11,221 nt of DNA from Bacillota bacterium (GCA_023441125.1 JAEZQV010000479.1:1-11221); one strand, 5' to 3'. Counted from the first letter of the stretch, positions 1-6,190 are shown. Notes: generated by a model from the sequence alone, not told the origin. Translations and numbers: made by a program.

Positions 1-2019
1 TACGCGGTAGAGCATAAACTTTCCCGCCTGGGTGTGCAGCTTTGTTACTGCCAGGCTGATACGCTGGTGACGAAAACCTTTAAAAAAATATATTCCGCCG
101 CAGAACTGGCCGGGTTCTTTACCGGCTTACTAAGCCAATATGCCTTGTGGGCCGAGCGGCTTGGCGCTTGGACAGAAACCCGGGATAGTTCCGCGCAACT
201 GGTCGAATTCCCCTTTGGCTCTTTCCGGCAGGGACAGCGCCAACTGGCAGTGGCTGTGTATCAGACGCTGACCAAAGGGGGCAAACTGTTTGCCCAGGCG
301 CCTACCGGCACCGGCAAAACCATGGCCACGCTGTTTCCGGCCATTAAAGCAATGGGACTGGGATATGTGGACAAGATTTTTTTCCTGACGGCGAAAACAG
401 TAACCCGGCAACTGGCGGAAGAAGCCTTTGCCCGGCTGCGCCGGACCGGGCTGCGCTGTAAAACGCTGACGCTGACCGCCAAAGAAAAAATATGTTTTCA
501 GCCGGAAGCGGCCTGCACGCCGGAGGAGTGTGCCTATGCCAAAGGCTATTATGACCGGATTAATCCGGCCCTGAGCGACTGCTGGCAGCTGGAGGCCTAT
601 ACCCGGGACGTTGTGGAAGCGTACGCCCGCCGGCATACCGTCTGTCCATTTGAATTGTCGCTGGATTTAGCGCTATGGGCTGACGCCGTAATCTGTGACT
701 ACAACTATGTATTTGATCCGCGGGTGTATCTAAAACGCTTCTTCGCCGAAAATAACGGCCACTACAGTTTCCTCGTAGACGAGGCGCACAATCTTGTCGA
801 CCGGGCCCGGGACATGTTCTCGGCGGAGCTAAACAAGCAGGCCTTTCTGGACATTAAGCAGGCGGTAAAAACCGAGCTGCCCAAACTGGCCAAAGCTGCC
901 GGCAAGATCAACACCTTGCTGGGCAAGGCGGGCAAGCTGTGTGCGGAGCCGGCCGCCGGCCAGCCGGGGTATTGCGTGCGTCAGGAACCGTTAAGCGATC
1001 TTAATCCCTTACTGCGAAAATTCGCCGAGCTGGCGGAGAAATGGCTGGCGGAAAACAAGCCGGCCGCCTTCCGCGACGACCTTTTAACCGTTTACTTCCA
1101 GATCAACGCCTTTCTGCGTACCGGCGAAATGTACGACAAGCGCTATGTCACCTATCTGCAGAAAGTCGACAAAGACGTTAAACTCAAACTGTTTTGCGTC
1201 AATCCGGCCGAGTTGCTGCGGCAGGCTTTAGAACGGGGGAAAGCCACGGTTTTCTTTTCGGCCACACTGACGCCGCTGGCTTATTTTACGGAAGTTTTAG
1301 GCGGCGGGGCGGCAGACGGGCAACTGGTGGTGGCCTCTCCCTTTGATCCGGCCAATCTGGCACTCTTGGTAGCCGATACTATCAGTACAACCTATAAGCT
1401 GCGGGAGAAAACATATGACCGGGTTGTGGACAGCATTGGCGCCGCCGTTACCGCCCGGGCCGGGAATTATTTGGTGTTTTTGCCCTCTTACCGGTACCTG
1501 GAGGAGGTCTATCAACGCTTTTGCCGGCTGAATCTCCCGCTACGGATTATTCGCCAGCAAGGTGATATGGACGAAACGCAGCGGGCCGATTTTCTCGGGC
1601 AGTTTGCCGGCGATAACCGGGATACGCTGGTTGGCTTTGCCGTCTTAGGCGGGGTATTTGGTGAAGGCATTGACCTGACCGGTGAGCGGCTGGTCGGGGC
1701 TGTAATTGTCGGTGTCGGTTTGCCGATGGTCTGTCTGGAAAGGGAGATCATCAAAACCTGGTTTGACGCCGATAATGAGCTGGGCTTTGAATACGCCTAC
1801 GTTTATCCGGGGATGAACAAAGTGCTGCAGGCGGCCGGCCGCGTCATCCGCACCGAGCAGGACCGGGGCTTGGTGCTCCTGATTGACGAACGGTTTTCCC
1901 AGACCCGCTACCGGCGCTTGTTTCCCAAGGAATGGCGCGGGGCCAGCAAGGTAAAGGATACCGGGACGATTGCCGCCAAGGCTCAGCGGTTCTGGCAGGG
2001 GCCGGTGAAGAATTGCTGA
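1..2019 (+). CDS. ATP-dependent DNA helicase, XPD/DinG-like (COG1199 type), 5' truncated by window edge
   Basis: Superfamily 2 iron-sulfur DNA helicase, expected to unwind DNA 5'-3' in repair or recombination (family knowledge). Frame 1 is open to the left edge: the 11 codons before the GTG at 34 continue the family-like sequence, so that GTG is probably internal and the true start lies upstream. Counting from the first codon of the window (672 residues remain): Walker A APTGTGKT at 100-107, four candidate 4Fe-4S cysteines at 165, 172, 177 and 215 between motifs I and II, DEAH at 260-263, SATL (motif III) at 420-423, GEGIDL (motif V) at 554-559 and QAAGRVIRT (motif VI) at 610-618. All core motifs are intact. 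Full-length relatives, as I recall, run somewhat under 800 aa and carry a nuclease-like N-terminal domain; residues 1 to about 70 would be the end of it. Helicase class is sure; the exact subfamily and the nuclease domain are inferred. Confidence 0.93.
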   Translation, partial: YAVEHKLSRLGVQLCYCQADTLVTKTFKKIYSAAELAGFFTGLLSQYALWAERLGAWTETRDSSAQLVEFPFGSFRQGQRQLAVAVYQTLTKGGKLFAQAPTGTGKTMATLFPAIKAMGLGYVDKIFFLTAKTVTRQLAEEAFARLRRTGLRCKTLTLTAKEKICFQPEAACTPEECAYAKGYYDRINPALSDCWQLEAYTRDVVEAYARRHTVCPFELSLDLALWADAVICDYNYVFDPRVYLKRFFAENNGHYSFLVDEAHNLVDRARDMFSAELNKQAFLDIKQAVKTELPKLAKAAGKINTLLGKAGKLCAEPAAGQPGYCVRQEPLSDLNPLLRKFAELAEKWLAENKPAAFRDDLLTVYFQINAFLRTGEMYDKRYVTYLQKVDKDVKLKLFCVNPAELLRQALERGKATVFFSATLTPLAYFTEVLGGGAADGQLVVASPFDPANLALLVADTISTTYKLREKTYDRVVDSIGAAVTARAGNYLVFLPSYRYLEEVYQRFCRLNLPLRIIRQQGDMDETQRADFLGQFAGDNRDTLVGFAVLGGVFGEGIDLTGERLVGAVIVGVGLPMVCLEREIIKTWFDADNELGFEYAYVYPGMNKVLQAAGRVIRTEQDRGLVLLIDERFSQTRYRRLFPKEWRGASKVKDTGTIAAKAQRFWQGPVKNC

Positions 2020-2022
2020 CAC

Positions 2023-2068
2023 CAGCGAGTAGCCAGCGGCTGATTGTACAGGCGCTGGCTACTCGCTG
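2023..2068 (+). terminator. Perfect 16-bp inverted repeat after the helicase gene, no U-tract
   Basis: Arms 2023-2038 (CAGCGAGTAGCCAGCG) and 2053-2068 are exact reverse complements. After a G-G mismatch three more inner pairs form (CTG 2040-2042 with CAG 2049-2051 region), leaving a six-base loop. It begins four bases after the helicase stop, which suggests a 3'-end structure. The downstream bases contain no run of T, so it is not a classical intrinsic terminator; it may stabilise the mRNA 3' end or be a repeat element. Confidence 0.5.
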
Positions 2069-2259
2069 CCGATTACTGGTAACCGGCATTATTACAAGGC
2101 CCGGCCGGCCATGCAGTTCACCGGCGCCGGCTTGACATCACGATAGCCTTTTTCTCAGCATGGAGCCAAGTATTTTGTTGCTCATTTATCCATACCATAA
2201 ACATAACCCCGCCAATTGGCTTGGACAAAGCTGAGACAATGAAATTCCAAAAGAGGAAT

Positions 2260-2287
2260 TTGCTGGTAAAAAGCAGAACGGTATAAT
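2260..2287 (+). promoter_or_regulatory. Putative sigma-A promoter for the 2327 gene
   Basis: A perfect -10 hexamer TATAAT at 2282-2287 follows a weak -35 (TTGCTG, 2260-2265) at 16 bp. Transcription would begin near 2294, giving a leader of roughly 33 nt that contains the ribosome binding site GAGGTG at 2315-2320. The AAATTCC/GGAATTT dyad at 2242-2261 overlaps the upstream edge of the -35, a position suited to a regulator. The -10 match is strong, the -35 poor. Confidence 0.5.
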
Positions 2288-2326
2288 GACGACAATTTGA
2301 TAATAATCAATAGTGAGGTGCTGATT

Positions 2327-3106
2327 ATGCAATTAGAGCGGGCTTTCCTCGTAGTAACTCCTTATGAATCCAGAAGGCTAATCGCCAAAGCGGTTGTCGA
2401 GCTGCCGGAAATCAAGACGGCGCTGGCCGACGGCTGGATTGTTGTGGCTACCGGGAGCACCAACGGCTATGTTGCCGAGGAGCTTCTCGGCGCTCCCCTC
2501 ATTAAGGAAAATTTCATATCGGGGCATATTACCCAGGGTGAGACCTGGAATACCCCGGATAATCCCGATTTTATTTTCCCGATAGTACTGCACAGGGGCG
2601 TACGCCAGAATATGCGGGCCGAAGAGGCGCTGGAGCAATTTTCCGCCCGGGATGTCTTTATCAAAGGGGCCAATGCTGTTGACGGCCAGGGACATGCCGC
2701 GGTGTTTATGGCTCATCAGGCCGGCGGCACGATCGGTGCAGCCTTAGGCACTCTCTATGCCCGCGGGGCCCGGCTGGTAGTGCCGGTGGGACTGGAAAAA
2801 ATGACTGCCAGCGTGACCGCGGCCGCAAAACATAGCGGCAACCGCAGCTATGCCTATTCGACAGGCAGCCCGGTGGGCATGATGCCGCTGGTGAATGCGC
2901 TGGTAGTAACGGAAATTCAGGCCTTGGGCCATCTGTTCGGTGTACAGGCCTACCACCTGGGTTCAGGCGGTATTGCCGGCGCGGAAGGCGCGGTTATCCT
3001 GGCTATAGAAGGCGAAGAGGAGAACGTTAAACAAGCCTTTGCGTTTGTCCAGACCATCAAGGGGGAACAGCCCCTGGGGCGCCCGCACGGTACTCCGAAA
3101 CAGTAG
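2327..3106 (+). CDS. Conserved protein of unknown function (259 aa), possible NagB/RpiA-like fold
   Basis: I do not recognise a named family. Start chosen at ATG 2327: GAGGTG ends six bases upstream, whereas the in-frame TTG at 2297 has no ribosome binding site and lies almost at the promoter start. The product appears soluble and Gly-rich, with no signal peptide. Notable segments are ATGSTNGYVAEELLG (41-55), DVFIKGANAVD (109-119), a Gly-rich GGTIGAALG (133-141), RGARLVVPVGLEK (146-158) and a C-terminal LGSGGIAGAEGAV (211-223). The ATGSTN segment after a hydrophobic strand recalls the GTGST loop of ribose-5-phosphate isomerase A and other NagB/RpiA/CoA-transferase-like proteins, and the GANAVD stretch recalls similar folds. 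This is inference only. It is transcribed alone, between its own promoter and a 3' hairpin. Confidence is high for the gene and low for function. Confidence 0.85.
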   Translation: MQLERAFLVVTPYESRRLIAKAVVELPEIKTALADGWIVVATGSTNGYVAEELLGAPLIKENFISGHITQGETWNTPDNPDFIFPIVLHRGVRQNMRAEEALEQFSARDVFIKGANAVDGQGHAAVFMAHQAGGTIGAALGTLYARGARLVVPVGLEKMTASVTAAAKHSGNRSYAYSTGSPVGMMPLVNALVVTEIQALGHLFGVQAYHLGSGGIAGAEGAVILAIEGEEENVKQAFAFVQTIKGEQPLGRPHGTPKQ

Positions 3107-3144
3107 CCCTATTACCCTGTACGGAAAAATTAACAACGGTCCGA

Positions 3145-3190
3145 ACAACAAGCTGAAGGGGCTGCTACCGGCCTGCCTTCAGCTTGTTGT
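3145..3190 (+). terminator. Perfect 15-bp inverted repeat after the 2327 gene
   Basis: Arms 3145-3159 (ACAACAAGCTGAAGG) and 3176-3190 (CCTTCAGCTTGTTGT) are exact reverse complements around a 16-nt loop. It lies 38 nt after the stop of the 2327 gene and ends 75 nt before the rubrerythrin ATG, where it should separate the two transcripts. The base run that follows on this strand is A (3202-3210), not T, so a classical U-tract is missing and termination efficiency is uncertain. Confidence 0.5.
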
Positions 3191-3265
3191 GTATTGTCCG
3201 CAAAAAAAAATCCAATACTAGCGGGGGAAACACTGTTCTCACTTTAATAATTCAGGAGGCACGAA

Positions 3266-3808
3266 ATGAAAAAATTTGTGTGTACAGTTTGCGGCTATGT
3301 GCATGAAGGCGAGGAAGCGCCGGCTAAATGTCCTGTCTGTAAGGCCGGCAAAGATAAATTTAAGGAAATGACCGGCGCTCTGGCCTGGGCGGATGAACAC
3401 CGCATCGGCATTGCCAAAGGCCTCTCCCCTGAGATTATGGATGGTTTGCGGGCCAACTTTATGGGCGAATGCACCGAAGTCGGCATGTATCTGGCCATGT
3501 CGCGCCAGGCGGACCGGCAGGGGTATCCCGAGGTGGCCGAGGCATATAAACGAATTGCCTTTGAGGAAGCCGAACATGCCGCCAAATTTGCCGAGATTCT
3601 CGGCGAGGTGGTGGCGGCCGATACCAAGGCTAATTTAAGCGCCCGGGTGGAAGCCGAGTATGGCGCCTGTGAAGGGAAAAAGAAGCTGGCTGTCCTGGCT
3701 AAAGAGAATAATCTGGACGCCATTCATGACACGGTGCATGAAATGTGTAAGGATGAAGCCCGCCATGGCTGTGCATTCAAAGGCCTGCTGGACAGATATT
3801 TTAAATAA
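3266..3808 (+). CDS. rbr: Reverse rubrerythrin (rubredoxin domain N-terminal, diiron ferritin-like domain C-terminal)
   Basis: Cytoplasmic non-haem iron peroxidase that reduces hydrogen peroxide with electrons from NAD(P)H via redox partners in anaerobes (family knowledge). It has 180 aa. Residues 1-35 form a rubredoxin-like iron centre with Cys6, Cys9, Cys22 and Cys25 (CTVCGY and CPVC). Residues about 55-180 form a four-helix ferritin-like domain; candidate diiron ligands are Glu68/Glu71, Glu101 and His104 (ExxH), Glu129/Glu131, and Glu164 and His167 (second ExxH). Domain order is inverted relative to classical rubrerythrin, where rubredoxin is C-terminal. AGGAGG at 3254-3259 sits six bases before the ATG. 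It is followed after 14 nt by the DUF1540 gene, and both precede one terminator, so they are probably cotranscribed. No convincing promoter or PerR box was seen in 3191-3265. Confidence 0.93.
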   Translation: MKKFVCTVCGYVHEGEEAPAKCPVCKAGKDKFKEMTGALAWADEHRIGIAKGLSPEIMDGLRANFMGECTEVGMYLAMSRQADRQGYPEVAEAYKRIAFEEAEHAAKFAEILGEVVAADTKANLSARVEAEYGACEGKKKLAVLAKENNLDAIHDTVHEMCKDEARHGCAFKGLLDRYFK

Positions 3809-3822
3809 GGAGTGAAGTTTAA

Positions 3823-4143
3823 ATGGCAAAAATAGCTTGTGAAGTAACGAATTGTTCGCATAATAAAAGCGGCGAATGCTATGCAAACTGTATTGATATT
3901 GTGGGCAGTTCCGCCCGAGAAAACTTTGATACCGCCTGCGGCGCCTTTTTGAACAAACTGCATTATTCCGAACTGACTAACAATGTGCTGAGCGAGGGGT
4001 CCTGCGATTGTCTGAAATGCAGCGTGGAAACCTGTACATATAACAACAATAAGCTGTGCACGCTGGAGCATATTCAAGTTACCGGTCCGCAGGCCGAGTA
4101 TCACACCCAGACGGCCTGCGCCAGCTTTGAACCGCAACAATAA
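3823..4143 (+). CDS. Tandem DUF1540 Cys-rich protein
   Basis: Small (106 aa) cytoplasmic protein with two DUF1540-type modules; function unknown, metal binding inferred. The core cysteines of module 1 (6, 11, 19, 39) and module 2 (66, 71, 79, 99) have identical spacing: C-x4-C-x7-C-x19-C. Each module also carries an H/Y-N pair after the second Cys (HN 13-14, YN 73-74) and a T-x-C-x-x-F ending (TACGAF and TACASF). Extra cysteines at 23, 61 and 63 fall outside the two motifs. AAGGAG begins one base before the end of the rubrerythrin stop codon and is eight bases or so from ATG 3823. The 14-nt gap and shared terminator make it the second gene of a rubrerythrin operon, suggesting a role in peroxide or metal stress. 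Confidence 0.9.
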   Translation: MAKIACEVTNCSHNKSGECYANCIDIVGSSARENFDTACGAFLNKLHYSELTNNVLSEGSCDCLKCSVETCTYNNNKLCTLEHIQVTGPQAEYHTQTACASFEPQQ

Positions 4144-4163
4144 AAGAGTGGTGTTACCGAGGA

Positions 4164-4206
4164 AAAGCTAAGGGAGATACCTGCAATGGGGGTCTCCCTT
4201 AACTTT
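4164..4206 (+). terminator. Terminator of the rubrerythrin/DUF1540 operon
   Basis: Nine perfect pairs TAAGGGAGA (4169-4177) / TCTCCCTTA (4193-4201), with two further C-G pairs near the loop and AAAG (4164-4167) / CTTT (4203-4206) outside a single mismatch. T-rich bases follow (CTTTGCCTTTC). It starts about 20 nt after the DUF1540 stop, so position and shape fit an intrinsic terminator with an imperfect U-tract. Confidence 0.65.
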
Positions 4207-4240
4207 GCCTTTCAATAAAATGAGGCTCTATAAGGAAACA

Positions 4241-4319
4241 TTGCCTGAAAAGTTAAAATAAGCCTATTACTGGACAAAAAAGTAGGATGATCAAAAAAGG
4301 AGTAACGCTACTGTTTTTT
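4241..4319 (+). promoter_or_regulatory. Weak putative promoter and short T-rich hairpin upstream of the sigma-54 activator
   Basis: TTGCCT (4241-4246) and TATTAC (4265-4270) are spaced by 18 bp and could form a poor sigma-A promoter. Just downstream, AGTA (4301-4304) / TACT (4309-4312) forms a small stem flanked by an A-run (4293-4298) and a T-run (4314-4319), which resembles a weak terminator or attenuator. No other promoter-like pair was convincing in 4207-4386. Low confidence throughout. Confidence 0.25.
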
Positions 4320-4386
4320 GAATTTTTAATAATATAGCTAGCTGTTTTTGCCGGGTAATCGGATAAGGTGCCGGAGGGATTGTGTC

Positions 4387-5844
4387 ATGCCGGGAAATTT
4401 CATTGCTGTCTGTGGTTTGCCGGACAATACGGATTTGGTGTTGGAAGCTTTGCCTTGTGGTATCGGCATTATTGATGAGCAGGGCTGTATTATCTATGCA
4501 AATTCAGCGTATGCCAAGCTTACCAATCAGCCGCGGGCGCAAATATACGGACAAAATGTAGCCCGAACCTTACCGGGCGGCAGCAGCATTCACGAACTTT
4601 GTGCCGGACAAAAGACATTTCACTATAACTGCCTGACGCCGGCGGGGGCAATTGTGTCGGCGGATATTGTACCTTTGGCGCTAGGGTGCGCTTTTGGCCG
4701 GGCAGTGCTCATTGTGGCCGACGACCAGGAATTAAAAACAGTAAAGGAACAGTTACAATGGGCAACTGCCAAGGTTGAACATCTGGAGCAAAAGTTAAAA
4801 AAGGTGACAGAATCCGGTTGGCATGTGGGACGGATGCGGATTGAATCGCCGGAAGATAAGCTGATCCGTTCTTTGAAGCCAGGCAGAGCATTTGAAAGAA
4901 TTATCGGTATGAGTCCCAGGATTCTGGAGTTGCTTGCTGTGGCCGACAAAGCGGCCAAGGTGCAATCGACAGTGCTGCTTACCGGTAAAAGCGGTACCGG
5001 CAAAGAATTGGTTGCCGAAGGCATTCATCGGGCCAGTTCCCGGGCGCCGGCGCCGTTTGTCCGTATCAACTGCGCCGCCATCCCGGAGACATTGCTGGAG
5101 AGCGAACTGTTCGGGCACGAAAGAGGCGCCTTTACCGGGGCTGTGAAACGGAAGACGGGGAAGTTTGAACAGGCCGACCAGGGAACTCTATTTCTGGATG
5201 AGATTGGCGAAATGGCGCCCAGCATGCAGACCAAGCTGTTGCGGGTAGTGCAAAACGGCTGCTTGGAACGGATTGGCGGCGAGGAAACCATCCGGGTGGA
5301 TGTAAGGATTATTGCCGCAACCAACCGCAATATCGAGAAGATGGTTCAGGCCGGTCAGTTCCGGGAGGACCTGTACTACCGTTTGAACGTAATTCCGCTG
5401 CATTTACCGCCGCTCAAAGAACGCAAGGAGGATATTCCCCTGCTGGTGAACCATTTTTTGAAGAAATTTAGTCTGGCATTTGGCAAGCCGGTTCAGGGAA
5501 TTAAGAAAGCAGCCATGGATGCGCTGGTATGTTACGACTGGCCGGGCAATGTCCGGGAACTGCAAAATATTATGGAAAGAATGGTGGCCTTGACGGATGG
5601 CACCTGCCTCGAATTGGAGGATGTACCGGCCTGCTGCTACAGCCGGGAGCCATATACGAACGAACCGGACACTCTCTATGGAGCCATCATTCAGGGCGAG
5701 CTGTTTTCGCTGGCTGAATATGAGAAACATATCATTAAAGCGGCTCTGGCCAAACATGGCAGTTATACTGCCGCCGGCAAAGCGCTGGGAATTACTCACA
5801 AGACAGTAGCGGCTAAGGCCCAAAAATACGGTATTGATAAATAA
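4387..5844 (+). CDS. Sigma-54-dependent transcriptional activator (PAS - AAA+ - Fis-type HTH)
   Basis: Bacterial enhancer-binding protein that remodels sigma-54 RNA polymerase by ATP hydrolysis. Start at ATG 4387 (485 aa), eight bases after GGAGGG; the in-frame TTG at 4348 lacks a binding site. An N-terminal PAS-like sensor spans about 12-112, with the typical GIGIID and IIYANSAYAKLT segments. A probable coiled coil lies at about 114-141. The AAA+ core has Walker A GKSGTGKE (200-207), the sigma-54-contacting GAFTGA loop (247-252), Walker B LFLDEI (268-273), and an arginine-finger segment REDLYYR (326-332). The Fis-type helix-turn-helix is at about 446-482. There is no receiver domain, so it is probably a one-component sensor acting through PAS; the ligand is unknown. 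A consensus sigma-54 promoter lies 227 bp downstream in the same direction, making the 6191 membrane gene its likely target. Confidence 0.95.
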   Translation: MPGNFIAVCGLPDNTDLVLEALPCGIGIIDEQGCIIYANSAYAKLTNQPRAQIYGQNVARTLPGGSSIHELCAGQKTFHYNCLTPAGAIVSADIVPLALGCAFGRAVLIVADDQELKTVKEQLQWATAKVEHLEQKLKKVTESGWHVGRMRIESPEDKLIRSLKPGRAFERIIGMSPRILELLAVADKAAKVQSTVLLTGKSGTGKELVAEGIHRASSRAPAPFVRINCAAIPETLLESELFGHERGAFTGAVKRKTGKFEQADQGTLFLDEIGEMAPSMQTKLLRVVQNGCLERIGGEETIRVDVRIIAATNRNIEKMVQAGQFREDLYYRLNVIPLHLPPLKERKEDIPLLVNHFLKKFSLAFGKPVQGIKKAAMDALVCYDWPGNVRELQNIMERMVALTDGTCLELEDVPACCYSREPYTNEPDTLYGAIIQGELFSLAEYEKHIIKAALAKHGSYTAAGKALGITHKTVAAKAQKYGIDK

Positions 5845-5876
5845 AGCCCGCAACAATAAATGGTTGCGGGCTTTAT
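5841..5876 (+). terminator. Rho-independent terminator of the activator gene, containing its stop codon
   Basis: A perfect 14-bp stem: ATAAAGCCCGCAAC (5841-5854) and its exact reverse complement (5863-5876) around an 8-nt loop. The TAA stop (5842-5844) lies inside the left arm. The right arm ends in CTTTAT and a TTTT follows at 5881-5884. It should stop read-through from the activator gene into the sigma-54-controlled gene. Confidence 0.8.
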
Positions 5877-5922
5877 GCCGTTTTCGGCGTTTTCTGCGTG
5901 AACGGACAGTAAGCGGGCCGGA

Positions 5923-5934
5923 TTACGGCCGTAA
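5923..5934. promoter_or_regulatory. 12-bp palindrome, candidate upstream activating sequence
   Basis: TTACGGCCGTAA is a perfect palindrome centred about 170 bp before the expected start of the sigma-54 transcript. Its half-site recurs as CCGTAAC at 5929-5935 and 5972-5978, 43 bp (about four helical turns) apart, and as GTTACG at 6104-6109. Enhancer-binding proteins of this class bind dyads roughly 80-200 bp upstream. Assignment to this activator is inference. Confidence 0.45.
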
Positions 5935-5958
5935 CGGTCAAGCTGCTGCCTGGGCAGT

Positions 5959-5993
5959 GGGTAAAAAGTCTCCGTAACAGGGAATTTTTACCC
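5959..5993. promoter_or_regulatory. Imperfect dyad/hairpin, second enhancer candidate
   Basis: GGGTAAAAA (5959-5967) and TTTTTACCC (5985-5993) are exact reverse complements. After a G-A mismatch a further four pairs (including one G-T) leave a 7-nt loop CGTAACA that carries the recurring CGTAAC half-site. Its centre is about 120 bp upstream of the expected transcription start. No T-run follows, so a terminator role is unlikely. Confidence 0.4.
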
Positions 5994-6070
5994 GGTATCC
6001 TGACAGATAATGCGGCGGTGCCGCCGCCGGGCAGGCCTGTAATTACTGCCCCGGCGATGCTTTGGCAGGA

Positions 6071-6087
6071 TTGGCACAGGATTTGCG
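6071..6087 (+). promoter_or_regulatory. Sigma-54 (RpoN) -24/-12 promoter
   Basis: TTGGCACAGGATTTGCG matches the consensus TGGCAC-N5-TTGC: TGGCAC at 6072-6077, TTGC at 6083-6086, with GG (6073-6074) and GC (6085-6086) separated by the required 10 bases. The start is expected near 6098, giving a leader of about 93 nt before the ATG at 6191. The gene directly upstream encodes a sigma-54 activator, which independently supports this call. Confidence 0.88.
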
Positions 6088-6118
6088 ATAAGTAAGGGCG
6101 GGGGTTACGACTGCTAAG

Positions 6119-6127
6119 AAAGGAGGT
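6119..6127 (+). promoter_or_regulatory. Strong Shine-Dalgarno sequence with no start codon behind it
   Basis: AAAGGAGGT is a full anti-16S match inside the sigma-54 transcript leader, yet no ATG, GTG or TTG lies at normal spacing. The nearest is a GTG at 6150 that would encode only three residues before TGA. It could be a relic, a ribosome standby or pausing site, or part of a leader structure. Confidence 0.5.
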
Positions 6128-6190
6128 ACTTTAAAGCGACAATAGCGGGGTGATCACCTGAGGTTTATAAGAACAGAGGGGGCCGGGTAT

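Larger units (their letters stand above)
2020..2326 (+). other. Intergenic region with nested dyads between helicase and the 2327 gene
   Basis: No credible gene in these 307 nt. From the left they hold a perfect 16-bp hairpin (2023-2068), a GC-rich stretch with GGCCGGCC-like and CCGGCGCCGG palindromes (2101-2130), a long-range dyad TCTCAGC (2153-2159) / GCTGAGA (2230-2236) enclosing CCAAG (2166-2170) / CTTGG (2220-2224), a 10-bp palindrome GCCAATTGGC (2211-2220), a dyad AAATTCC (2242-2248) / GGAATTT (2255-2261), and a TATAAT box (2282-2287). The last dyad abuts the proposed -35, so it is the best operator candidate. All positions are read directly; function is inferred. Confidence 0.6.
5845..6190 (+). 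promoter_or_regulatory. 346-nt regulatory region upstream of the sigma-54-driven membrane gene
   Basis: No gene is visible. After the terminator come a 12-bp palindrome (5923-5934), an imperfect hairpin (5959-5993), a dyad GCGGCGG/CCGCCGC (6012-6027), a bulged dyad (6025-6034 / 6046-6056), the sigma-54 promoter (6071-6087), a strong unused Shine-Dalgarno sequence (6119-6127), a 10-bp palindrome GGTGATCACC (6149-6158), and the real ribosome binding site GAGGGGG (6176-6182). This length and content fit an enhancer-dependent promoter. Confidence 0.7.

Noticed and set aside
34..36. GTG as the true start of the helicase
   Set aside because: The frame is open to the left edge and the residues before it continue family-like sequence; a 661-aa form would lack most of the N-terminal domain.
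2132..2137. Perfect -35 hexamer TTGACA upstream of the 2327 gene
   Set aside because: The sequence 16-18 bp downstream (near TCAGCA) does not resemble a -10 box; the TATAAT at 2282 is a better anchor.
2297..2326. TTG start extending the 2327 gene by ten residues
   Set aside because: No ribosome binding site before 2297 and it sits just after the promoter -10; ATG 2327 has GAGGTG at ideal spacing.
3241..3256. PerR-like box (TTTAATAATT) before rubrerythrin
   Set aside because: Only a partial match to the 15-bp PerR palindrome and no symmetry beyond AT-richness.
3295..3723. 142-aa open frame antisense to rubrerythrin
   Set aside because: Complete overlap with a clear gene, low-complexity Ala/Ser-rich composition, no start signal.
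4348..4386. TTG start extending the activator by 13 residues
   Set aside because: No ribosome binding site upstream; GGAGGG at 4373-4378 points to ATG 4387, where the PAS region begins.
6119..6161. Small leader peptide behind the AAAGGAGGT
   Set aside because: The only in-range start, GTG 6150, is 22 nt away and encodes three residues; kept as an orphan ribosome binding site.
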